From Planococcus halocryophilus (GTDB lineage: Bacteria; Bacillota; Bacilli; Bacillales_A; Planococcaceae): a stretch of 64,000 nt of DNA. The position numbers and the translations under genes were made by a program. The stretch is taken from NCBI RefSeq assembly GCF_001687585.2, contig NZ_CP016537.2, forward strand, positions 3,258,001 to 3,322,000, given 5' to 3'. Shown piece by piece: positions 1 through 8,181 of the stretch (positions are counted from its first letter, which is position 1; every line of letters begins with the position of its first letter). Below the pieces are notes generated by a model. The model saw only the letters and a program-made list of their open reading frames with translations. It was not told the DNA's origin and did not search any database.

Positions 1-34
1 TATCGACGCCTAAATAATAAGACTGCTCAGGCAT
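1..34 (-). CDS. gntK: Gluconate kinase, N-terminal fragment (cut by window edge)
   Basis: Only the first 11 codons are present, reading MPEQSYYLGVD on the minus strand, with an AAGGAGG ribosome binding site at 41-47. The peptide matches the start of FGGY-family sugar kinases, where a GVD/GID segment opens the phosphate-binding fold. Its place directly downstream of a gluconate permease gene makes gluconokinase (ATP + gluconate to 6-phosphogluconate) the best reading. The identification rests on context plus this short start, so the product is likely but unproven. Confidence 0.6.
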   Translation of the reverse strand, partial: MPEQSYYLGVD

Positions 35-62
35 AAAAATCCTCCTTTATATACAAGAAAAA

Positions 63-86
63 GAAAAAGGCAGTATCTCCTTTTTC
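63..86 (-). terminator. Weak hairpin between gntP and gntK
   Basis: An 8-bp A/T-rich stem (GAAAAAGG with CCTTTTTC) and an 8-nt loop lie between the gntP stop and the gntK ribosome binding site. There is no long U tract afterwards, so it may be a processing or partial-termination hairpin that tunes the permease:kinase ratio. Confidence 0.35.
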
Positions 87-99
87 CTTTCCTGTTTTA

Positions 100-1440
100 T
101 TAGATAAAAAAGCTTATGATCAACACTACCACGAAACCGGTTAACCCGATAATCGTTTCCATAACCGTCCATGATTTCAATGTATCTTTCACATCCATAC
201 CGAAATAGCGGTTAACTAACCAGAAGCCTGAGTCGTTAACATGTGACAAGACGGTCGCGCCGGAAGCAATAGCGATAACGATTAACCCTAGTGCAGGTCC
301 TGTCATGCCAACCATTTCAAGAAGTGGCGTGATCAAACCAGCGGCTGTTACCATCGCAACAGTCGCAGATCCTTGCGCCACACGTACCGCCGAAGCGATC
401 AAAAATGCCAAGACGATTGGTGGTAAAGCCGAATCGCCCATCATATCACCTAGTACTGCACCAACACCTGAATCGATCAATACTTGCTTGAAAACACCGC
501 CTGCGCCTGTTACTAGAATGATAATTCCTGCTGGTTCAAGTGCTTTTGTCGCAATATCTTGTACTTCTTGACGCGAATAGCCACGTTTTGTCCCCAACAA
601 ATAAAATGTTAGCAATGTCGCGATTGTCAACGCGACAAACGGGTGACCAAGGAAAGTTAAGATTTCACGTACCATATTGCCTTCATCTAACAACACACCT
701 GATAACGTATTCAATAAAATCAACACAAGTGGAATCAAAATTAACGATGTGATCATGCCAAAGCTTGGCAGGTCTTTATCGTACTCTTTCTTTTCAAGCT
801 CCATGTAATCCGGAATTTCAATATGTAGCTTTTTGCCGATAAAACGTCCAAATACAGGTCCAGCCAAAATCATAGCGGGAATCCCAGCAAGAACACCAAA
901 TAAAATAACCCAGCCAAGTTCTGCTCCAACTAATTCTGCAACCGCAATCGGTCCAGGCGTTGGTGGAATGAAACTATGCGTAACTGCAAGACCCGCTAAT
1001 AACGGAATCCCGTAATGCAAAAGTGACTTACCTGTTTTTCTAGCCAATCCGTACACAATCGGCACTAAAATAATAAAACCAACATCAAAAAATACAGGAA
1101 TTGCTACGATAAATCCAGTAACACCTAACGCCCATTGTGCTTTGTCTTCCCCGAATTTATCAATCATCGTAGCGGCTAAACGTTCTGCACCTCCGGATAC
1201 TTCAAGCATCTTCCCGAACATAGCGCCAAGTCCCACTACTACAGCGACAAAGCCCAGTGTCCCGCCCATACCGTTTTGAATGGACGTGATGACTTCATTA
1301 AGTGGCATACCCGCAGCAATCCCGACAAGTAAACTAACTAATAATAAGGCCACAAAAGCATGTAATTTCGTGCGAATAACTAAGAATAACAATAAAAATA
1401 TACCTGCAAGCGCTACCATAATCAACATTGAACCTGACAT
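100..1440 (-). CDS. gntP: Gluconate:H+ symporter (GntP family)
   Basis: A 446-residue, very hydrophobic protein with about 12 membrane segments and the GntP-family loops: a PTPGP motif in the first half and a glycine-rich VTGAGG segment near residue 310. Members import gluconate or related aldonates by proton symport. Length is normal for the family (about 440-450). The ATG is preceded by a purine-rich AAGGGGG. It sits between a 6-phosphogluconate dehydrogenase gene upstream and a gluconate kinase downstream on the same strand, which supports gluconate as substrate rather than idonate or fructuronate. Confidence 0.9.
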   Translation of the reverse strand: MSGSMLIMVALAGIFLLLFLVIRTKLHAFVALLLVSLLVGIAAGMPLNEVITSIQNGMGGTLGFVAVVVGLGAMFGKMLEVSGGAERLAATMIDKFGEDKAQWALGVTGFIVAIPVFFDVGFIILVPIVYGLARKTGKSLLHYGIPLLAGLAVTHSFIPPTPGPIAVAELVGAELGWVILFGVLAGIPAMILAGPVFGRFIGKKLHIEIPDYMELEKKEYDKDLPSFGMITSLILIPLVLILLNTLSGVLLDEGNMVREILTFLGHPFVALTIATLLTFYLLGTKRGYSRQEVQDIATKALEPAGIIILVTGAGGVFKQVLIDSGVGAVLGDMMGDSALPPIVLAFLIASAVRVAQGSATVAMVTAAGLITPLLEMVGMTGPALGLIVIAIASGATVLSHVNDSGFWLVNRYFGMDVKDTLKSWTVMETIIGLTGFVVVLIISFFI

Positions 1441-1496
1441 ATTTTTTCCCCCTTGTTGTGTGCAACTTTAATTGAATATTATTTAAGAAGTGAAGA

Positions 1497-1580
1497 AATC
1501 GCTCCAGGCGGAAGCTTTCCAGGGCTGTCTTCAGCTCGTCCTGATCCCTCTGGAGTCGCCGCCTTTCGCTCTTTCTTTTA
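1497..1580. repeat. Remnant of a GC-rich intergenic repeat
   Basis: This GC-rich patch between gntP and the dehydrogenase gene stands out from its AT-rich surroundings. It contains short inverted words (CTCCAGGCGG near the left, CTGGAGTCGCCGCC near the right) and resembles, from memory, the imperfect palindromic repeats common in Bacillaceae genomes. It is not a clear member of the four-copy family described elsewhere in this window. Confidence 0.35.
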
Positions 1581-1622
1581 TTACTTTTTACTATTTTGAG
1601 TTGAAAAAGTTGGTTCACTCAC

Positions 1623-2507
1623 TTACTTTTTCTCTACCGCATGCCCGCCGAATTCGTTGCGCTGAGCTGCGACGACTTTTCCGGCAAACGTGTCTTCTTC
1701 TAACGAACGGTAGCGCATCATCAGCGACAACGTAATCACTGGTGCAGGAACATTCAAATCGAGTGCCGTTTCTACTGTCCATTTGCCTTCTCCAGAAGAG
1801 TTCATCACCCCTTTGATGCCTTCTAGTTTAGCGTCTTTTGAAAATGCATTTTTGGTCATTTCCATTAAGTACGAGCTGATGATAGAGCCGTTGTTCCAAA
1901 CATCAGCCACTTTTTCGAAATCATACCCAAATGGACTTTTGTTGAGGATATCAAAGCCTTCTGCAATAGATTGCATCATGCCGTATTCAATTCCGTTATG
2001 AATCATTTTCAAGAAGTGACCGCTTCCAGCTTCACCGGTATATAAATATCCATCTTGTACAGAAATGTCTTTCAAAAGTGGTTCGATTGTTTTGAATTTC
2101 TCAGCATCGCCACCAATCATGGAACAAATTCCGTGACGCGCACCTTCTGTTCCACCACTTGTTCCACAATCAAAGAAGAAAATTCCGTGTTCTTTCACGT
2201 TTGCCGCACGACGGACAGTATCTTTGTAGTTGGAGTTTCCACCATCAATAATAGAATCTCCTTCTTCGAGTAGTGGAATCAATCCCTGAATAACAGACTC
2301 TGTAATTTCTCCAGCTGGTACCATTAACCATAATGTGCGCGGTGCTTTTAGTTCTTTCACCATGGCCTCAATAGAAGAAACTTGGTTAAAACCGCTTTCT
2401 TCAATTACTGCATAACTGTCATAGCCGACGACTTTGTGGTTATGATCGATTAAATTAAGTGCCAAGTTTAATCCCATTTTTCCTAAACCGATAATTCCAA
2501 TTTCCAT
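1623..2507 (-). CDS. 6-phosphogluconate dehydrogenase, decarboxylating (short YqeC/GndA type)
   Basis: A 294-residue protein that oxidises and decarboxylates 6-phosphogluconate to ribulose 5-phosphate. The N-terminal dinucleotide motif is G7-x-G9-x-x-G12, a DGGNS motif follows at 88-92, and the substrate motif K167-x-x-H170-N171-x-x-E174 is intact. The protein belongs to the shorter, usually NAD-linked class of about 300 residues rather than the 470-residue Gnd. It is the first gene of the minus-strand gluconate unit, followed by gntP and gntK, and is divergent from an RpiR-type regulator. AGGAGG precedes the ATG. Confidence 0.88.
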   Translation of the reverse strand: MEIGIIGLGKMGLNLALNLIDHNHKVVGYDSYAVIEESGFNQVSSIEAMVKELKAPRTLWLMVPAGEITESVIQGLIPLLEEGDSIIDGGNSNYKDTVRRAANVKEHGIFFFDCGTSGGTEGARHGICSMIGGDAEKFKTIEPLLKDISVQDGYLYTGEAGSGHFLKMIHNGIEYGMMQSIAEGFDILNKSPFGYDFEKVADVWNNGSIISSYLMEMTKNAFSKDAKLEGIKGVMNSSGEGKWTVETALDLNVPAPVITLSLMMRYRSLEEDTFAGKVVAAQRNEFGGHAVEKK

Positions 2508-2528
2508 TAAAAATCCTCCTTTTCTATA

Positions 2529-2545
2529 AAAGAATATTTTTCTTT
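2529..2545. promoter_or_regulatory. Candidate operator in the gnd / RpiR divergent region
   Basis: An inverted repeat AAAGAA-TATTT-TTCTTT lies just upstream of the dehydrogenase gene, in the intergenic region shared with the regulator. A TATAAT box for the regulator is at 2593-2598. The arms are A/T-rich, so chance occurrence is possible. Confidence 0.3.
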
Positions 2546-2633
2546 ATTTAACTCATTGTATCAAATATTTTTCCGTACGCAACATGTTATTCTATAATAG
2601 ACAGATATTATTTAAAGAAATGAGGCGCGGATC

Positions 2634-3485
2634 ATGAAACAACAACAATTTGCGCTGGCTGCCATACGCGGTAGTTACCGCCATTTTAGTGAAAAAGAAA
2701 AAAAGATTGCCGATTATGTATTAAATGACCCAAAGAATATTATTCATTTGACGATCAATCAAATTGCGGATGAATTAGGACTCGCGGAATCCACTGTTTT
2801 TCGCTTTTGCCAACGCATTGGCTTTAAAGGATTTCAAGCTTTCAAAATTTCACTTGCCGCAGAAGTTGTCGCTCCTTTAAAAGACATTCATGAAAAAATC
2901 GAAGAAGGTGACAGCATTAATGCGGTTACTGAAAAAGTTTTCCGCTCCAACATCAAAACTTTGGAAGATACTTTACAAATTGTCGATGCTGAAGCGATGG
3001 AACAAGCTACTCAAAAATTAATGAACGCGCGAAAAATCGATTTTTACGGCAATGGCGGTTCTGCCATGGTCGCGATGGATGGCTACCATAAGTTTGTCCG
3101 TCTAGGTCTTCATGTTTCGATGAATTTGGATTCCCATATGCAGCTTATGGCCGCTTCTCAGCTACAGTCTGATGATGTGGCAATTGTCATTTCCCATTCG
3201 GGTTCCACTACGGATGTACTCGATGTGCTCCGTGTATTAAAAGAAAAAGGCGTAACCATTATCTCTGTTACTAATTTCGCTAAATCGCCATTGTCTAAAG
3301 AAGCAGATATCGCCCTTTATACCGTGTCAGAGGAAACCGACTTCCGTTCAGAAGCTCTTTCTTCACGTATTGCTCAATTGAGTTTAATCGACGCTCTTTA
3401 TACCAATTTAATGATTCTCCGTGGCGATGATGGAAAAAAAGCGCTTCAAGACATGCGCGAAGCAATGTCGCATAGACGTTTATAA
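2634..3485 (+). CDS. MurR/RpiR-family transcriptional regulator of the gluconate genes
   Basis: A 283-residue protein with the two-domain RpiR architecture. An N-terminal helix-turn-helix spans roughly residues 1-77 (conserved KKIADYVL and ESTVFRFCQRIGF segments). A C-terminal SIS sugar-phosphate-binding domain spans roughly 125-260 (FYGNGGSA and ISHSGST motifs). Such regulators sense phosphosugars. Divergent placement against the 6-phosphogluconate dehydrogenase gene suggests that it controls the gnt unit with 6-phosphogluconate or gluconate as ligand. This is inferred from position. A strong terminator follows directly. Confidence 0.85.
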   Translation: MKQQQFALAAIRGSYRHFSEKEKKIADYVLNDPKNIIHLTINQIADELGLAESTVFRFCQRIGFKGFQAFKISLAAEVVAPLKDIHEKIEEGDSINAVTEKVFRSNIKTLEDTLQIVDAEAMEQATQKLMNARKIDFYGNGGSAMVAMDGYHKFVRLGLHVSMNLDSHMQLMAASQLQSDDVAIVISHSGSTTDVLDVLRVLKEKGVTIISVTNFAKSPLSKEADIALYTVSEETDFRSEALSSRIAQLSLIDALYTNLMILRGDDGKKALQDMREAMSHRRL

Positions 3486-3490
3486 CACTA

Positions 3491-3524
3491 AAACCCCGTT
3501 CCTTTTCATTGAGGAACGGGGTTT
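3491..3524 (+). terminator. Rho-independent terminator after the RpiR regulator
   Basis: A 12-bp perfect stem (AAACCCCGTTCC with GGAACGGGGTTT) followed by a T run. Confidence 0.9.
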
Positions 3525-3639
3525 TTTCATTTAAATAAGCAGATGCATTGACACTCCTACTCACCTTGATATAAATTAATAAGATGAATTCCGATAGACT
3601 TTATAGGGATTTAACTTTTTTAGAAATGAGAGGTACGTT

Positions 3640-4863
3640 ATGAAAGCCATATGGACTAATTATTTAAATGCTTCATTGATTTTAAAAATTACGATTGCAC
3701 TTATACTCGGCGTTGCCGTTGGATTGATATTTGGAGAGCAAGCAGCTGTTTTGGCTCCTTTTGGTGACTTGTTACTGAAATTATTGACCTTATTAATCGT
3801 TCCTTTGATTTTGTTTACCATGATGGTTGGGATTAACCAATCATCTATTGGAGACCTTGGGCGAATGGGCGGGAAAGTATTTATCTATTACACGTTGAGT
3901 TCTGCGTTTGCCATCATTGTGGGTCTCGCAGTAGCTAGCTTGCTACAGCCTGGCGTAGGGATGCAGTTGCAAGGCAATGAAACTTTTGATGTTCCGGAAA
4001 ATCCTGGCATCGTCAGTGTGTTGTTGAACATTGTTCCTTCTAATATTTTAACAGCCTTTACTGAACTTAATTTACTTGGTATTATTTTTATCGCTTTTGC
4101 TTTTGGTATTGCCTTGTCTTATATGCGCAATTCAACTGAACTTGGTAGTTTGGGCGAGCATTTATACAAAACCGTGAATGCGTTAAACGAAATGACCTTG
4201 CTCGTCTTAAAAGCCGTTCTTCAATATGTGCCAATCGGTATTTTTGCGATTATGGCAAAAACAGTCGGAAATCAAGGCTTAGACACACTTTTCTCTTTAG
4301 GGGAAATGGTCTTAGTGCTGTATGCTGCATTGCTTGTTCAAATTGTGCTTTATACTTTGCTCCTATTGGTATTCAAAATAAACCCGTTGGATTTCTTTAA
4401 ACAAGCACGTACACCCATGTTAACGGCATTTGTCACACAAAGTAGTTCGGGTACATTGCCATTAACATTGAATGCTGCGAAGAATTTAGGGCTATCAAAA
4501 AGTTTATATGGCTTTAGTTTACCGCTCGGTGCCACAATCAATATGGACGGCGCTGCCATTCGAATTGCCGTTTCAGCGGTTTTCGCAGCCAATCTCGTTG
4601 GCGATCCGTTAAGTATTTCTGAAATGCTAATGGTTGTTCTTATTGGGACGCTTGCATCAATTGGAACTGCTGGTGTTCCAGGTGCCGGCATTGTAATGAT
4701 TGCGACGGTATTCGTTCAATTAGGCTTGCCGATCGAAGCTGTCGCATTGCTAACTGCCATTGATGCACTAGTCGGAATGGGCGCGACAGGGCTTAACGTT
4801 ACAGGAGACTTAGTCGGCACTACCTTAATTGATAAAAATGAAAAAAAACGACAAACGACTTAA
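3640..4863 (+). CDS. Dicarboxylate/amino acid:cation symporter (DAACS family)
   Basis: A 407-residue sodium- or proton-coupled carrier of the glutamate/aspartate/C4-dicarboxylate family. The re-entrant loop motif SSSGTLP is at about residue 268 and the substrate/Na motif NMDGAAI at about 301. Hydrophobic segments run along the whole length. The exact substrate (glutamate, aspartate, serine or C4-dicarboxylate) cannot be assigned from these motifs alone. It is a single-gene unit with a GAGAGG ribosome binding site and its own terminator. Confidence 0.85.
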   Translation: MKAIWTNYLNASLILKITIALILGVAVGLIFGEQAAVLAPFGDLLLKLLTLLIVPLILFTMMVGINQSSIGDLGRMGGKVFIYYTLSSAFAIIVGLAVASLLQPGVGMQLQGNETFDVPENPGIVSVLLNIVPSNILTAFTELNLLGIIFIAFAFGIALSYMRNSTELGSLGEHLYKTVNALNEMTLLVLKAVLQYVPIGIFAIMAKTVGNQGLDTLFSLGEMVLVLYAALLVQIVLYTLLLLVFKINPLDFFKQARTPMLTAFVTQSSSGTLPLTLNAAKNLGLSKSLYGFSLPLGATINMDGAAIRIAVSAVFAANLVGDPLSISEMLMVVLIGTLASIGTAGVPGAGIVMIATVFVQLGLPIEAVALLTAIDALVGMGATGLNVTGDLVGTTLIDKNEKKRQTT

Positions 4864-4869
4864 CAAATA

Positions 4870-4909
4870 AAACCCCTTAAACTGAGCATATGCTCGCTTT
4901 AAGGGGTTT
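4870..4909. terminator. Bidirectional terminator
   Basis: AAACCCCTTAAA pairs with TTTAAGGGGTTT around a nested GAGCATATGCTC hairpin. It lies between the convergent symporter and methyltransferase genes and has A/T tracts on both sides. Confidence 0.85.
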
Positions 4910-4920
4910 TGCATATAAAT

Positions 4921-5475
4921 TTAACTTCTTTTTTTAACCGCAAATAAATGAAACTTAGCATTTGCTTCTTTGTATTCAGTATAGTCATCCATTAGAATTT
5001 CCCATTCAAACGGCGACTCTTCAATAATTTTTTTCAATGTCATTTCGCGTTGTTGCCCTTTAATGAGACAATTTACAAATATGCCTCCATCTTTTAACTC
5101 TGTTAGTATTTTCTCCACAAACTGCGTTTCTTTAGCCAAATCATTTTTATAAAAATGCAGCATCGAATCTAGTAACACAATATCAACTTCTGCTGAAATC
5201 GGATAATCGTACACATTGCCAACACGTCCTTCTACCGGTAACTTTTGAAGCTTTGCTTGTTGATTCAGTTGTTCAATGCCAACACTTGAGTGATCGACGC
5301 CGATTACTTTATAACCTAGATTGCCTAATGGTAAAGCATCCCGACCTTGCCCACATCCTAAATCCAAAACCGTACATCTTGTTTCAACAGTTGAAAAAAA
5401 CGCTAAAAGTCCCGGATAGGGATTTCCAAAATAGTTTTCTTCTTCATAATAACTATCCTACGCCACTTTTTTCAT
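4921..5475 (-). pseudogene. Class I SAM-dependent methyltransferase with an in-frame stop at codon 6
   Basis: From the only ATG with a good ribosome binding site (GGGAAGG at 5482-5488) the frame reads MKKVA, then TAG at 5458-5460. It then stays open for 178 codons: a DSYYEEENYFG stretch, then the SAM-binding motif VLDLGCGQGRD, motif GVDHS, and the post-motif VLLDSMLHFY. A homologous tryptophan codon (TGG) at the TAG would restore a typical protein of about 184 residues. The only downstream start is a TTG at 5367, which sits inside SAM motif I. The gene is therefore most likely inactivated by a single G-to-A change, unless the base is a sequencing error. Confidence 0.75.
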
Positions 5476-5597
5476 TAGGTACCTTCCCTACTTAAAATTA
5501 GTAACTAAGCATAATTCGCTTTAGCTTTTGTTAACATTTGTTTGCTCTTTCGGTTTCCGTTATCCTTTAAAGGAGTATAGCAAAGGAGATGGCTTTC

Positions 5598-6191
5598 ATG
5601 ACAACAATCGGATTTGTACGACACGGCATCACGGATTGGAATATACAAGGCATCGCACAAGGGTCTGCGGACGTTTCACTTAACGATACGGGACTACAGC
5701 AGGCAGAGGCACTCGCAGAACGCTTAGCTCGAGAAGACGAGTGGGATCGGATCATCTCAAGCGACTTGGCTCGGGCAAAAGAAACCGCTGAAATTATTCG
5801 CAAGAAGCTCAATTTATCTGTAAGCCATTTTGATGTGCGCCTGCGTGAGAGAAGTGGCGGTAAAATCGAAGGAACAACAGAAAACGAGCGCATTGAAAAA
5901 TGGGGAGCCGATTGGCGTACGCTCGACTTAGACATGGAAAATTTGGACGATGCAGCAGAAAGAGGCATTTCTTTTGTTGAAGACGTGTTAGTTAATTTCA
6001 AAGGACAGCGTATCTTGCTTGTAAGTCACGGCGCATTGATTGGCTTGACGTTAAAAAAACTATTACCTGAGCAATTTACAGAAACGTCTTTAGACAATAC
6101 ATCCATTACGATTTTAACGAATGCTGAAAGCAAATGGGACTGTTCATTGTATAATTGCACGGTGCATTTGGAAAATAGTAAAAGTTATTGA
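5598..6191 (+). CDS. Histidine phosphatase superfamily protein (phosphoglycerate mutase-like)
   Basis: A 197-residue branch-1 histidine phosphatase. The phosphohistidine motif RHG is at residues 8-10 (VRHGITDWN), a LRERSGG segment near residue 82 carries the acid/base region, and the second catalytic histidine is in VSHGALIG near residue 143. These are small-substrate phosphatases of the PhoE/CobC type; the substrate is unknown. The start chosen is the ATG at 5598. An in-frame ATG at 5589 overlaps the AAAGGAG ribosome binding site and is too close to it to be used. Confidence 0.85.
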   Translation: MTTIGFVRHGITDWNIQGIAQGSADVSLNDTGLQQAEALAERLAREDEWDRIISSDLARAKETAEIIRKKLNLSVSHFDVRLRERSGGKIEGTTENERIEKWGADWRTLDLDMENLDDAAERGISFVEDVLVNFKGQRILLVSHGALIGLTLKKLLPEQFTETSLDNTSITILTNAESKWDCSLYNCTVHLENSKSY

Positions 6192-6279
6192 TTGCTGGCG
6201 TAACTAGTTCGTTTGATGAATGTGATAAAGTAAACAACAGTTAGCACATCAAATACAAACAAAAAAGGAGAGATTCTTC

Positions 6280-6624
6280 ATGTACATCGTAACAAACCGC
6301 ATTAAAATGAAACCCGGATTTGCAGAAAAAATGGCGCCTAACTTTTCACGTCCAGGCGCATTGCAACAAATGGAAGGATTTATCAAAGTTGAAGTGGCAA
6401 TCACACAGAACTTGACTGAATACGATGAGTTAAACGTTAATATGTATTGGGAAACTCTTGAAAATTTTGAAGCATGGAAAACGAGTGACGCATTTAAACA
6501 AGCTCATAAACGCCCTGAAGCTAGCAGCGACAGCAACGAACCGAAAAAAGAATCACCGATGCTTGGCAGCGAGCTTGTTATTACAAAAGTCGTCGGACTT
6601 GTTGAAGCCACAACTACAAACTGA
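6280..6624 (+). CDS. hmoA: Heme-degrading monooxygenase (IsdG/HmoA family)
   Basis: A 114-residue ABM-fold protein that opens the heme ring and frees iron. The catalytic trio of the IsdG/IsdI family is present at N6, W66 and H76, the same spacing as in the staphylococcal enzymes. It has a C-terminal extension of about 25 residues compared with IsdG, as in Bacillus HmoA. AAAGGAG precedes the ATG. No Fur box was found directly upstream, although an iron-uptake locus lies 3 kb away. The symbol follows the Bacillus homologue and is by similarity only. Confidence 0.85.
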   Translation: MYIVTNRIKMKPGFAEKMAPNFSRPGALQQMEGFIKVEVAITQNLTEYDELNVNMYWETLENFEAWKTSDAFKQAHKRPEASSDSNEPKKESPMLGSELVITKVVGLVEATTTN

Positions 6625-6631
6625 GCAAAGT

Positions 6632-6665
6632 AGACAGATGGCCTAGTTTGGGCTGTCTGTTTCTT
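6632..6665 (+). terminator. Terminator after the heme monooxygenase gene
   Basis: An imperfect stem (AGACAGATGGCC with GGCTGTCTGT) followed by TTCTTCTTT. Confidence 0.6.
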
Positions 6666-6718
6666 CTTTGATTTTTCATCCCACGTGACTATTATCTCTT
6701 AACAAGGAGCCTTTCATT

Positions 6719-7918
6719 ATGAACAAATTAAAACCAGCTTTATGGACCAGAGATTTTATCCTTACTTCCATGGTAAATTTCTTTTTAATCCTCATTTTTT
6801 ATTTGCTGATGGTTACCATCGCCGTATACGCAGTTGAAGAGTACGGAGCTTCAACGAGCGAAGCCGGACTGGTAACAGGAATTTTCATCTTAGGTGCATT
6901 AACTGGCCGTCTCGTTATAGGGCGCAGCATTGATAAAATTGGGCGCAAAAAAACGCTGATTATCGGTACGACCTTATTTATGCTGACTACATTTTTCTAC
7001 TTCTTAAATTTCGGACTGCCATTTTTAATGGCCAATCGTTTTCTACACGGCATGACATTAGGAATGGCTAGTACAGCCGCCGGGACCATTGTGGCGCAAA
7101 TTATTCCGATGACACGTAAAGGTGAAGGCATCGGCTATTTTAGTATGAGCTCGACTTTGGCAGCAGCTTTCGGGCCGTTTATTGGCTTAATGTTGAGTCA
7201 GTATAGCAGCTATGAAATGATCTTCACTGTCTGTTTAACTCTTGGTGTGATCAGCCTAGTCATCTCTTTGTTAGTTTATGTACCACCAGTAGAAACGCCT
7301 CCGACAACTCACGTTACGAAAGGGTTTAAAATCTCCGGATTTGTTGAACCTAAGGCAGTTCCTATTGCTATTGTTTGTTTAGTCATTGCGCTTTGTTATT
7401 CAAGCGTCTTGTCGTTTATCAATTTTTATGCGATGGAAGAAGACCTTGTGCAAGCTGCGAGTTACTTCTTCTTAGTTTATGCAATTGCTATTTTACTATC
7501 TCGTCCATTTACAGGGCGATTGATGGATTTAAAAGGTGCAAACTTTATTATGTACCCGGCATTTGTCCTTTTTGCAGCAGGATTATTTTTATTAAATGTT
7601 TCGAGCAGCAGTGCCGGCTTATTGGTCGCCGGTGCGTTAATCGGACTTGGTTTTGGTAATATGCAGTCAACCACGCAAGCTGTCGCGATTAAACTGACAC
7701 CCTCGCATCGCATGGGGCTTGCCACATCAACATTTTTCATTGCGATGGATGCAGGTTTAGGTTTTGGCCCCTACCTTCTTGGCTTTATCATTCCACTGAT
7801 CGGTTATAACTCACTTTATGGAATTTTAGGCTTTGTTGTGCTTGCTACTGCCATTCTTTATTATGTATTGCATGGCAAAAAAGAACGCGCGGATTCAGTT
7901 GCGTTGGGGTATAAATAA
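6719..7918 (+). CDS. MFS transporter (YwoG/YfkL-like)
   Basis: A 399-residue major facilitator protein with about 12 membrane helices. The loop 2-3 signature is clear (GRLVIGRSIDKIGRKK, near residues 60-76). The nearest remembered relatives are uncharacterised Bacillus exporters. Staphylopine-type metallophore exporters are also in this broad group, and the iron-related neighbours make a metallophore or drug exporter possible, but there is no synthase gene here. AAGGAG precedes the ATG. Confidence 0.75.
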   Translation: MNKLKPALWTRDFILTSMVNFFLILIFYLLMVTIAVYAVEEYGASTSEAGLVTGIFILGALTGRLVIGRSIDKIGRKKTLIIGTTLFMLTTFFYFLNFGLPFLMANRFLHGMTLGMASTAAGTIVAQIIPMTRKGEGIGYFSMSSTLAAAFGPFIGLMLSQYSSYEMIFTVCLTLGVISLVISLLVYVPPVETPPTTHVTKGFKISGFVEPKAVPIAIVCLVIALCYSSVLSFINFYAMEEDLVQAASYFFLVYAIAILLSRPFTGRLMDLKGANFIMYPAFVLFAAGLFLLNVSSSSAGLLVAGALIGLGFGNMQSTTQAVAIKLTPSHRMGLATSTFFIAMDAGLGFGPYLLGFIIPLIGYNSLYGILGFVVLATAILYYVLHGKKERADSVALGYK

Positions 7919-7930
7919 CTGCTCCGCAAA

Positions 7931-7961
7931 AAAACGCTTAACCTTTTAGGTTAGGCGTTTT
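7931..7961. terminator. Bidirectional terminator
   Basis: AAAACGC-T-TAACCT pairs with AGGTTA-G-GCGTTTT around a TTT loop, with a long A run to the left that gives a U run on the minus strand. It separates the MFS gene from the convergent 36-residue ORF. Confidence 0.85.
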
Positions 7962-7967
7962 CACATT

Positions 7968-8078
7968 TTACTGCTCTTTTTTCAACCTAGCTACTTCACT
8001 CTCAAGAAAATTTAGGCGTTTATGAATTCGATAAAATATTGGCAAATACGCTATGACCACTATGATCATCCACCCCAT
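7968..8078 (-). CDS. 36-residue membrane peptide with a charged tail
   Basis: A short ORF starting MGWMIIVVIAYLPIFYR, one hydrophobic helix, followed by a charged amphipathic tail containing LNFLESEVARLKKEQ that looks like a short coiled coil. AAGGGGG sits at good spacing before the ATG, and the bidirectional terminator at 7931-7961 immediately follows the stop, so it has its own expression signals. I do not recognise the family. It resembles the many small single-pass Bacillales proteins of unknown function. Confidence 0.6.
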   Translation of the reverse strand: MGWMIIVVIAYLPIFYRIHKRLNFLESEVARLKKEQ

Positions 8079-8181
8079 TGCACAACCCCCTTTTTCACAC
8101 TTTACCATACATTTTTTTCAACTATAGGTGTGTTTTCAGATTTCATGAATAGGATAGCTGTTCACTTATTAGAAGCTTCTC

